Below are positions 1 through 5,423 of a stretch of 6,917 nt of DNA, in pieces. Location of the stretch: assembly GCA_002314055.1 (NCBI GenBank), contig DCBP01000119.1, forward strand, positions 678-7,594. The letters run 5' to 3'. Position 1 is the first letter of the stretch. Each line of letters opens with the position of its first letter. Source of the stretch: Prevotella sp. UBA1104 (GTDB lineage: Bacteria; Bacteroidota; Bacteroidia; Bacteroidales; Bacteroidaceae). The notes beneath the pieces were generated by a model that was not told the origin of the DNA, made no database searches, and saw only the letters and a list, made by a program, of their open reading frames with translations. A program made the position numbers and the translations under genes.

Positions 1-1196
1 AGATTGTCGTTGTAGCCCCACTGCAGCTCTGGCGGAAGGAGCCGACGACAGAAGGTACTCTTGTTGTAGCCTTGTCGCGAGATGAGTAGCGGAGCAACCG
101 AGTTGCCATACTGACCGAAAGTGCCGCCACGCCACTGCTCTACCATCGCCAGGAACCAGGTATAGAACCAGTCTTCCCAATACGGATTCGACGTGGGCAC
201 CGTACGCGCCAAGGCACGGATATGATCCTTGCCGTCCCATTTTCCGCTACATTCATGCAGATACTCCTCTATCGGATTGTAGCTGCGGATATAATCCGAC
301 TCAAGGAAATTGCGCACATCCCTGATACTCACCCTTATATCGGCAAGCTGCACTTCGAGCGTCATTCTCTTCTGCACACGCGGATCTACAGGCAAATAAC
401 CAAGCCACGGTCTCTCCTTCTGCAGATATTCCACATATTTCATCACCGTATTGTAGCGAAACTCATAACGGTTTCTCAACAACTGCATCATGTTCGTAAT
501 GCAAGCCTTAACGCTACCCGTTTCGTCGTCGGTTTCGACTTTAGCATTTTCCGTAACTTCCTGATTCTCTTCATTATCCATAGAATAAGAAAGTCTGCTC
601 GGCTCTATCATCATCGGCATGGCACCGGCATTAAAATAGGGTTCCGCATCCATTGTCATAAGGAAACTGCTGCGTAGCGACGGTTTCTCTCCTGCCAATG
701 TGCCTTTTATAAGAGTTTGATACACGGGACAAATTCTTCTGTATGCCTCGTCAAGGAGCTGTCCGGCAACCGCCTCATCTACAGGCAAAGACCTCTGTGC
801 ATCAGCATAGCTCACGAGTATAACGACGCTTCTGCCGTCGGCACCCTTGAAAGCGGCACTCGTAGACGGCAGCATTGCAGCAGCATGCTTGGCATTTTCC
901 ACTGCCTCATCGTTTTCCAACCCTTCAAACTGCAGGAAAAGCAGTCCGCTACACCCTTTCATCTGCAAATTACCGTTGGCGTCCTTTGAAAACTCAGCCG
1001 CAGGAATAACATGCTTCCACGTTGGCATGTCCTTATAATACCGGTATCCATCGCTCGCAAATGGTACATACTCACGGAAACGCGCCACCGTATTCCGCGC
1101 ATCATCTTTCTTCAGACTTTCCACGAACTGTCCTATTTCCTTTGTCGATACGACAAACTTGTTTTTCTTGTCTGTATGTGCTATTGTTATCTTCAT
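1..1196 (-). CDS. VirE/VapE-family mobile-element protein (BT4734-like N-terminal domain), partial at 3' end
   Basis: Open for 398 codons from ATG at 1196 to the left edge without a stop, so the C-terminal part lies outside the window. Residues about 40-170 fit the BT4734-like/VirE N-terminal domain (FREYVPFASDGYRYYKDMP near 40-58, GLLFLQFEGL at 84-93), thought to be primase-like. A linker rich in acidic residues follows (about 207-228). Residues about 300-398 begin the VapE/VirE P-loop ATPase domain, with the Walker A-like segment SRQGYNKSTF at 373-382 (Lys379, Ser380). The family occurs in Bacteroidetes mobile elements and phage-like islands and probably acts in replication, but its biochemical role is not established. 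It lies 136 bp behind the DUF6078-like gene on the same strand and may be cotranscribed with it. Two further in-frame ATGs lie upstream, at 1223 and 1259, inside the repeat cluster. I chose 1196 because the A-rich leader just before it is typical of Bacteroidetes starts. Confidence 0.85.
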   Translation of the reverse strand, partial: MKITIAHTDKKNKFVVSTKEIGQFVESLKKDDARNTVARFREYVPFASDGYRYYKDMPTWKHVIPAAEFSKDANGNLQMKGCSGLLFLQFEGLENDEAVENAKHAAAMLPSTSAAFKGADGRSVVILVSYADAQRSLPVDEAVAGQLLDEAYRRICPVYQTLIKGTLAGEKPSLRSSFLMTMDAEPYFNAGAMPMMIEPSRLSYSMDNEENQEVTENAKVETDDETGSVKACITNMMQLLRNRYEFRYNTVMKYVEYLQKERPWLGYLPVDPRVQKRMTLEVQLADIRVSIRDVRNFLESDYIRSYNPIEEYLHECSGKWDGKDHIRALARTVPTSNPYWEDWFYTWFLAMVEQWRGGTFGQYGNSVAPLLISRQGYNKSTFCRRLLPPELQWGYNDN

Positions 1197-1224
1197 TTTT
1201 CGTTTGTTTTTATCGTTAAACATA

Positions 1225-1324
1225 TTGCCCAAATTCCGTTCCACAGTTTGGGCACTCATTGCCCACGGCCTTGGGCATCGATGCCCACAGCCTGTTCATC
1301 CATTGCCCACGCTGTGGGCAATGG
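1225..1324. repeat. Cluster of seven TGCCCA/TGGGCA half-sites forming nested palindromes
   Basis: TGCCCA occurs at 1226, 1260, 1282 and 1304, and its complement TGGGCA at 1249, 1272 and 1315. Centre-to-centre distances are 23, 11, 12, 10, 22 and 11 bp, close to one or two DNA turns. Pairs of copies make perfect inverted repeats: TGCCCAAA/TTTGGGCA (1226-1233/1247-1254), the 16-bp palindrome TGGGCATCGATGCCCA (1272-1287), and an 11-bp stem with a 3-base loop, CCATTGCCCAC/GTGGGCAATGG (1300-1310/1314-1324). The last hairpin starts 8 bp after the DUF6078-like stop codon on the minus strand and has no T-run after it, so a simple intrinsic terminator is unlikely. Operator array, protein-bound origin-like site and RNA attenuator are all possible. 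Confidence 0.75.
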
Positions 1325-1332
1325 GCTAAACC

Positions 1333-1788
1333 TCAGCAATTGGTGAAGTCAAGTTCCTCGGTAAAGTTATCAAACTCCACATCCGTATATCCCATATCTG
1401 CGAATATTAGTTTTATACATCTCTGTTGCTCAGGCAAAAGCTTCAGCTGTCCCAACTTATAGCGGTAGTACTGTCCCTTGCTTCCAAGAAAAGTCTTCAT
1501 CCTCTCCCGTAGTTTTGGAGCATCTTTCTGCTTCACATCCTCAAACATTGAGTTGAAACCCCATGCCATTTTCACGCTACGCAACCGTGAGAAATAGTTG
1601 CATTCGCCATTTTGCAAAGCATCGGGGAATATTGCATAGCCCTTTTTCACACTCGTGTTCTTATATAAGGAACACAGGTAATGCAGACATTCGTCCTTCT
1701 TCTGACATTCCGTTTGGAAACAATAGGTTATCCGCTTTGGCAAATTCCCCGTTCTGAAAGCTTCTTCGAGCAATTCTTTGTTCTTCAT
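1333..1788 (-). CDS. DUF6078-like protein of unknown function
   Basis: A 151-residue protein recognised as DUF6078-like from its layout: cysteines at 23, 28, 34 and 39 (YCFQTEC, DEC), a further Cys63 in GECNYF, a conserved-looking segment QYYRYKLG at 106-113, and LLPEQQ just after it. Length fits that Bacteroidetes family. The cysteine spacing would allow metal binding, but this is inference; the family has no known function to my knowledge. The reading frame stays open up to an ATG at 1833, but I chose the ATG at 1788 because the extra 15 residues (MPLSLKTSLKLKINS) look like translated A/T-rich leader and the sequence just before 1788 is a typical A/T-rich Bacteroidetes leader. It sits upstream of the VirE-type gene on the same strand, probably as one module, with a possible promoter at 1851-1858. 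Confidence 0.8.
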   Translation of the reverse strand: MKNKELLEEAFRTGNLPKRITYCFQTECQKKDECLHYLCSLYKNTSVKKGYAIFPDALQNGECNYFSRLRSVKMAWGFNSMFEDVKQKDAPKLRERMKTFLGSKGQYYRYKLGQLKLLPEQQRCIKLIFADMGYTDVEFDNFTEELDFTNC

Positions 1789-1850
1789 GCTATTAATTTT
1801 TAATTTCAAACTTGTTTTTAAAGATAATGGCACCCTACCCTTATCCGCTA

Positions 1851-1858
1851 CAAAATTA
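1851..1858 (-). promoter_or_regulatory. Possible promoter -7 box for the DUF6078-like/VirE module
   Basis: On the minus strand this reads TAATTTTG, a full match to the Bacteroidetes -7 box TAnnTTTG. It would start a transcript near 1844-1847, giving a leader of about 57 bases. No TTG is present 19-21 bp upstream; that position (1878-1885) holds the first TGATACTT repeat instead. This suggests a promoter that depends on, or is blocked by, a protein bound to the repeats, but that is inference. Confidence 0.45.
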
Positions 1859-1877
1859 CTAATTTTTATCCATAAAA

Positions 1878-2003
1878 TGATACTTTTATGATACTTTTTA
1901 TGATACTTCTTGTAAATTATTCAGAAAAGTATCATTTTCATATATCATTTACTTTCAGTATCTTACGATATATTTTTCCTCCAAAAATGATACTTTGATA
2001 CTT
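1878..2003. repeat. TGATACTT repeat array upstream of the DUF6078-like gene
   Basis: TGATACTT occurs at 1878, 1889, 1901, 1988 and 1996, and inverted (AAGTATCA) at 1927. The first three are spaced 11 and 12 bp apart, so they face the same side of the helix. The inverted copy extends to make a long palindrome with the first one (AAAATGATACTTTT at 1875-1888 against AAAAGTATCATTTT at 1925-1938). A degenerate copy lies near 1956. The stretch is very A/T-rich and has no ORF. The likely role is an operator array for the leftward module, because it begins where the -33 box of that promoter should be. Confidence 0.7.
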
Positions 2004-2029
2004 TTTTCATAAAAAAAATTTTTCACCTG

Positions 2030-2050
2030 CGCGCGAGTATTATACGCGCG
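2030..2050. repeat. GC-rich inverted repeat CGCGCG-N9-CGCGCG
   Basis: Two CGCGCG arms (2030-2035 and 2045-2050) enclose AGTATTATA, in strong contrast to the A/T-rich surroundings. Read on the minus strand it is followed about 10 bases later by a run of eight T (2019-2012), so it could end transcription entering from the right. Read on the plus strand it is followed at once by AGGAGATA and an ATG. Which role applies, if any, cannot be decided from the sequence. Confidence 0.5.
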
Positions 2051-2058
2051 AGGAGATA

Positions 2059-2163
2059 ATGAAGGAAAGGAGGATAGAAACAAGAAAGAAAATTGCATTT
2101 TTAAATAAACGAAAAACCTACCATAAATATAAATGTATCCAGAATTTCAATTCTAATCTTTGA
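2059..2163 (+). CDS. Possible 34-residue basic peptide (uncertain)
   Basis: An ATG at 2059 is preceded by AGGAGATA, a rare good Shine-Dalgarno match in this region, directly after the GC-rich inverted repeat. It opens a frame of 34 codons to TGA at 2161. The peptide is strongly basic at its start (MKERRIETRKK) and has one cysteine. It is too short for codon statistics and I recognise no family. The first part is a purine-rich tract that could give a basic peptide by chance. It ends just before the caspase operon promoter and may be spurious. Confidence 0.2.
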   Translation: MKERRIETRKKIAFLNKRKTYHKYKCIQNFNSNL

Positions 2164-2168
2164 AATTC

Positions 2169-2199
2169 TTGTATTTCCTCTCAATTTGCACTACCTTTG
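2169..2199 (+). promoter_or_regulatory. Bacteroidetes-type promoter of the caspase-sigma-anti-sigma operon
   Basis: TTG at 2169-2171 and TACCTTTG at 2192-2199 are separated by 20 bp, a full match to the Bacteroidetes consensus TTG-N19..21-TAnnTTTG. Transcription should begin near 2203-2206, only about 6-9 bases before the ATG at 2212, so the mRNA would be nearly leaderless. A TTG at 2197 lies inside the -7 box and therefore cannot be the start codon. Confidence 0.75.
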
Positions 2200-2211
2200 C
2201 AGCATCAGCAT

Positions 2212-3096
2212 ATGAAAAAGATTTTTATCATAATAATATTACTGCTGACGGCAACATGCCGATTTCAGCTTAAAGCAGCAAAACGGGCATTGATTATCGG
2301 CATATCTTGCTATGAGCAACACAAGCTGAGGCAACTCGACTGGCACCCCATACACGGAGCAAACGACGTGGCTATGATTGGCGCCACTCTGAAGAAACAG
2401 GGATTTGCTGTTGCAAGACTGACTAACAGCAAGGCTACGGCACAGAACATCAGAAAAGCCTTCATCGCTCTAACCCGCCAATCAAAGACTGGAGATATAA
2501 TATATATACATTTCTCCGGACACGGCCAACCTGTGGAAGATTGCAACGGAGATGAACCCGACGGATGGGACGAGGCTATCGTGCCATACGATGCCGGACA
2601 GAAGTATGTGAAAAATGTGTATGACGGAAGAAATCATATCATTGACGACGAACTGAACAACCTCGTTACCGGAATACGAAGGAAAGTCGGGAAATCCGGA
2701 TTTGTATATGTCGTTATCGATGCCTGCCATTCGGGCGGCTCTTCGCGTGGCGAAGAAAAAGAGGACTCTGTTTATATGCGCGGAACTGCCGAAGGATTCT
2801 CCCGCAGCGGCAAACGTTTTGTGCCACGTATAGATAAACGTGCGGTAATCAGTATGCCGACGGGGAAGAACATGGCTAACGCCTGCTATCTGGAGGCTTG
2901 CCGCTCTTATCAGACCAATGTGGAAATAAGAGTGGGAAAACATTATTACGGATCGATTAGCTATTATATTAATAAGGTGCTTGAGAAGCATCAACTGACA
3001 AAAGACACTCAATGGACAGAGAACGTGAGAAAATTGATGAGCGCCGACTGCCGCCTACTGCGACAGAATATGGTCGTGGAAAGGAGCGGAATATGA
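2212..3096 (+). CDS. Exported caspase/metacaspase-like protease (peptidase C14 family)
   Basis: 294 residues. Residues 1-22 form a signal peptide or N-terminal anchor (MKK, then a hydrophobic core IFIIIILLLTATC), so the enzyme should work in the periplasm or at the membrane. The caspase domain follows: ALIIGISCY at 26-34, the catalytic histidine in HFSGHGQ (His104), the acidic metacaspase-like segment NGDEPDGWDEAIVPYD at 112-127, IIDDEL at 143-148, and the catalytic cysteine in VIDACHSGG (Cys172). The C-terminal half keeps the small-subunit-like pattern (CRSYQT near 230-235, YYGSISYYI near 245-253), so the domain looks complete. Family members cut after Arg/Lys or Asp; the specificity here is not visible. 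It is first in an operon with an ECF sigma gene, overlapping it by four bases, and a membrane anti-sigma-like gene. A plausible substrate is the periplasmic part of that anti-sigma protein, but that is inference. Confidence 0.9.
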   Translation: MKKIFIIIILLLTATCRFQLKAAKRALIIGISCYEQHKLRQLDWHPIHGANDVAMIGATLKKQGFAVARLTNSKATAQNIRKAFIALTRQSKTGDIIYIHFSGHGQPVEDCNGDEPDGWDEAIVPYDAGQKYVKNVYDGRNHIIDDELNNLVTGIRRKVGKSGFVYVVIDACHSGGSSRGEEKEDSVYMRGTAEGFSRSGKRFVPRIDKRAVISMPTGKNMANACYLEACRSYQTNVEIRVGKHYYGSISYYINKVLEKHQLTKDTQWTENVRKLMSADCRLLRQNMVVERSGI

Positions 3097-3662
3097 GGGT
3101 CATGATGCCATCATACAGCGCTAAGGTGCTCGGAGAATTCGCCAAAGAAGAGAAAACGAAGGTTTTGAACTTTCTCGGAAACAGATATGGACTGGACAAC
3201 GACTGCTGTAGCGACATATTTCAAGAGGCATTTATCGTGTTGTGGCAAAATAACCATGACGGAAAGCTAAAGAATATGACAGCCTCATTGTCTACATACT
3301 TCATTGGCATCTGCAAAATGAAAGCTATGGAAATGCTACGCCACAGAGGAAAAACGATTTCTGACAACGATATGCCGATATCGCAAAATTCCTTCGCTAA
3401 GGATAAATGTGATGAAATTCTGTCTGACTTCGACAGCAACCTACCACTTATTGAAAGAAAGGAGCGGCTGGTAAGACAGATTGTACACGACCTGCCACAA
3501 CCGTGCGACAAACTGTTGTGGGGATTTTTTCGCGACAATCTCGCCATGAAGGCCTTGGCTGAGATGTGTAATTATAGCCTTGGCTCTGCTAAAGTAACGA
3601 AACACCGCTGCCAGGAAAAATTCAGGAAACGCTATAATGATTTGGTAAACTATTTATTTTGA
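3093..3662 (+). CDS. ECF-type RNA polymerase sigma factor (sigma-70 family)
   Basis: 189 residues, the usual size for an ECF sigma factor. Region 2 lies at about 22-86 with the core-binding motif CSDIFQEAFIVLWQNN at 39-54, and region 4 at about 127-182 (LPQPCDKLLWGFF at 134-146, helix-turn-helix around 150-175, ending KHRCQEKFRKRY at 170-181). It should direct RNA polymerase to a small regulon. I chose the ATG at 3093 because it overlaps the caspase stop codon (ATGA) and has AAAGGAG just upstream. The frame stays open to an ATG at 3012, but those 27 residues lie inside the caspase C-terminus and look unrelated to sigma factors. It is translationally coupled to the protease and followed after 10 bp by its probable anti-sigma partner, as is common for Bacteroidetes ECF genes. 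Confidence 0.9.
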   Translation: MRVMMPSYSAKVLGEFAKEEKTKVLNFLGNRYGLDNDCCSDIFQEAFIVLWQNNHDGKLKNMTASLSTYFIGICKMKAMEMLRHRGKTISDNDMPISQNSFAKDKCDEILSDFDSNLPLIERKERLVRQIVHDLPQPCDKLLWGFFRDNLAMKALAEMCNYSLGSAKVTKHRCQEKFRKRYNDLVNYLF

Positions 3663-3672
3663 CAAGACTATT

Positions 3673-4410
3673 ATGACAGACGACAATATTATATCCTTGA
3701 CAGACTCTATGGATTATGAAAGAATAGAGAAATTTCTTAGGGGGGAGATGACTGCCGAAGAGGAAAATACATTAAAGCAAGAGCTCGCGACAAATGAAGA
3801 ACTGCGCTCAAAAGCTGTTGCCATGGCTTATTTGGCAAAAGCAATGGATAGCGTGGGACAGGAGCATGACGAACTCGTGAAGGATGCTTTGTGGGCTTCT
3901 GACAAAGAGCAGATAGAGGATATGATAGAAAATACTATTGGTCATAAATATTGTGATTATAGTATCAGACGAGCGCTGTCGGCTGCTGCCGTCGCACTGA
4001 TTCTTATTGTGGGCGGATACCAATACTATAACTACCACATCACCACAGAACTCGGCGATGAGTATGCAATGGTATTCGCAGCCGACCAGCAAACTATATG
4101 TCGCGGAGCAGAAACATCACAGGACAAGACGATGACGAACGAACTGACCAACCTCTTTGCCAATGTGAAAAATGGTAAGGACTTGAAGAAAACCACCAAA
4201 CGACTGTCGTTTCTATGGCAGGTTTCCACTATGGAATACTTCAATGCTTACATTGACTACGCACCACTCATTGGTTGGAACCTCGCTATTGCTCATTTGA
4301 AGAGCAACGAAAAGGACGAAGCGATGAAAGTGCTTACCGTACTTGCCGACGGCAGGTATGGCGACGCAATGTCAAAGAAGGCTAAAGAACTGATGGAGAA
4401 ATTAAAATAG
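3673..4410 (+). CDS. Single-pass membrane protein: anti-sigma-like N-terminus and TPR-like C-terminus
   Basis: 245 residues. Residues 14-60 (DYERIEKFLRGEMTAEEE, then ELATNEELRSKA) match the N-terminal pattern of Bacteroidetes anti-sigma/FecR-like proteins that hold ECF sigma factors. One transmembrane helix is predicted by eye at about 101-117 (ALSAAAVALILIVGGY), preceded by Arg99-Arg100, giving an N-in/C-out topology. A charged linker (about 120-180, with KNGKDLKKTTKR at 166-177) leads to a TPR-like helical pair at 196-245 (GWNLAIAHLKSNEKDEAMKVL and AKELMEKL). The gene starts 10 bp after the sigma stop codon and is last in the operon. The role as the sigma factor's membrane anchor, and the linker as a possible caspase cut site, are inferences from context. 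The lack of a zinc-binding HxxxCxxC motif shows it is not a ZAS-type anti-sigma. Confidence 0.75.
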   Translation: MTDDNIISLTDSMDYERIEKFLRGEMTAEEENTLKQELATNEELRSKAVAMAYLAKAMDSVGQEHDELVKDALWASDKEQIEDMIENTIGHKYCDYSIRRALSAAAVALILIVGGYQYYNYHITTELGDEYAMVFAADQQTICRGAETSQDKTMTNELTNLFANVKNGKDLKKTTKRLSFLWQVSTMEYFNAYIDYAPLIGWNLAIAHLKSNEKDEAMKVLTVLADGRYGDAMSKKAKELMEKLK

Positions 4411-4475
4411 GGATAACAACATATCATTCCGGTCATCGCTTTCAAGAAAATATCAATATTTTCCATATCAAATAA

Positions 4476-4580
4476 TTATTTCTTTCCAAAATCAGGCTCT
4501 ACCGCCATCTCTCTTTCTCCCTCTGGTAACTCATTTGCTTTCCAGAATATTTCTTTCCAAGCTAAAGTCAACTTTTTCAC
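4476..4580 (-). pseudogene. Possible remnant or small ORF, 34 codons (uncertain)
   Basis: On the minus strand a GTG at 4580 opens 34 codons to TAA at 4476. The peptide reads like real protein (LAWKEIFWKANELPEGER, then EMAVEPDFGKK), with balanced composition unlike translated A/T-rich spacer. A second minus-strand frame just upstream (LKDLLFGRYVGEKVDF, coded between about 4609 and 4562) could be the continuation after a frame shift. I recognise no family. It may be the C-terminal end of a lost gene whose body was replaced by the terminase fragment, whose recognisable part begins near 4612. The remainder of the 4411-4611 spacer shows only a 12-bp direct repeat ATTTCTTTCCAA (4478-4489 and 4549-4560) and no clear terminator. 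Confidence 0.25.
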
Positions 4581-4611
4581 CTACATACCTACCAAATAAC
4601 AAATCTTTTAG

Positions 4612-5339
4612 CATTTCTCTCTCGGCTACGAAAATATCATCAAGGAGGCGCAGCAGGACATGTACACCATTCATGCCAACAACAGGTTTTCCACGCTCAA
4701 CAGCTCTCTTGACTGCCGCACGGATTCTGACATCGACCCGATGCAACCGCTTTGTATCGGTATGGACTATAACGCAAACATCAACTGGATTGTCTGCGGT
4801 CAGCCGCGTGGAAACAGGTTAAATCTTTTTATGTCAAGTTCGAGCGCAAAATCCCTGCGCTTGTTGCCGACTTCTGTACTTACTACGCTCCGCACCCTAA
4901 CAAGACGGTCATCCATTATTATGATGCCACCGCCCTCGGCAGCAATTATGCCGTGAACGACCAGGACTTCCATTGGGTCGTTGTCCACGAGTTCGAGCGT
5001 CATGGATGGCAGGTGATTGATGTGTATCTCGGAAACCCGATGCGCCATGATGAAAAGAATCTTCTCATCAACCAGGGTTTCGCCTGCAAGCAGCGTCTCA
5101 TGCCGTACTTCAACCGCCAGAACAACGACGACCTTATCTTAGCCATTCAATCCGCCGGTGTGGAGCGTGGACGCAACGGCTTCCGAAAAAACAAATCCAT
5201 GGAAAAACAGCCGGAATCTGAAGAAGACCTTTTGGAGCACCGCACCGACGGCACAGATACCTTCGACACGCTTTATATCGGCTGCGAAAAGTTCCCACAG
5301 CATGATTTATATCCAATTTGTGTTGGAGGGGTGAGATAA
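4612..5339 (+). pseudogene. Phage terminase large subunit, C-terminal nuclease fragment, frameshifted
   Basis: Two frames join into one protein. The first (from about 4612, after an in-frame TAG at 4609) contains GYENIIKEAQQDMY and then IGMDYNANINWIVCGQPRG, a likely RNase H-fold strand with Asp at 4765-4767. Near 4816-4818 the reading moves to another frame, continuing VKSFYVKFERKIPALVADF, IHYYDATALG (Asp at 4923-4925), HEFERHGWQVIDVYLGNP, NDDLILAIQ and HRTDGTDTFDTLYIG (acidic residues at 5256-5267), ending at 5337-5339. This order of acidic motifs fits the nuclease domain of phage terminase large subunits, which cut concatemeric DNA during packaging. The N-terminal packaging ATPase is missing and no portal or capsid gene follows, so this is a prophage relic. 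The break fits a small deletion of 3n+1 bases. Its base composition is clearly more G/C-rich than the Abi gene behind it. The exact family is not certain. Confidence 0.7.
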
Positions 5340-5372
5340 ATAGTAGTTACAATGCAATCCTTGGATTTGAAA

Positions 5373-5404
5373 TTATAGATTACGCAAATTTTATATTATC
5401 TTTG
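5373..5404 (+). promoter_or_regulatory. Probable promoter of the Abi_2 gene
   Basis: TATCTTTG at 5397-5404 fully matches the -7 box TAnnTTTG. The -33 box is weak: TTA at 5373-5375 with 21 bp spacing instead of TTG. Transcription should start near 5408-5412, leaving a short leader of about 12-16 bases before the ATG at 5424. The Abi gene thus has its own promoter, separate from the terminase relic. Confidence 0.6.
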
Positions 5405-5423
5405 CTGTCTAATTTTGACAATC

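Noticed and set aside
222..1346. Several plus-strand reading frames of 60-150 codons
   Set aside because: They lie antisense to the VirE-type gene, which has recognisable domain motifs through its length; their peptides show no family features.
1259..1462. Plus-strand frame containing HCPRCGQW, resembling a zinc ribbon
   Set aside because: The CPxCG-like peptide comes from translating the TGCCCA/TGGGCA repeats, and the rest lies antisense to the DUF6078-like gene.
1789..1833. Longer start of the DUF6078-like gene at 1833
   Set aside because: The extra 15 residues look like translated A/T-rich leader; the ATG at 1788 fits better.
1878..2003. CRISPR-like array
   Set aside because: Units of 8 bp with irregular spacing and mixed orientation, without spacers of constant length; no cas genes.
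2197..2211. TTG start for the caspase gene at 2197
   Set aside because: It lies inside the -7 promoter box, upstream of the expected transcript start.
2310..3012. Minus-strand frames opposite the caspase gene
   Set aside because: Shadows of a gene with clear catalytic motifs.
3012..3092. ATG at 3012 as start of the sigma factor
   Set aside because: The extension overlaps the caspase coding end by 85 bp and lies outside the sigma-2 domain; 3093 has a Shine-Dalgarno match and the ATGA overlap.
4447..4462. AAAATAT/ATATTTT inverted repeat as terminator of the caspase operon
   Set aside because: Only A-T pairs with a 2-base loop and no T-run; too weak to call.
4531..5048. Minus-strand frames opposite the terminase relic
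   Set aside because: Mostly antisense to the terminase motifs; only the stretch 4476-4610 was kept as a possible remnant.
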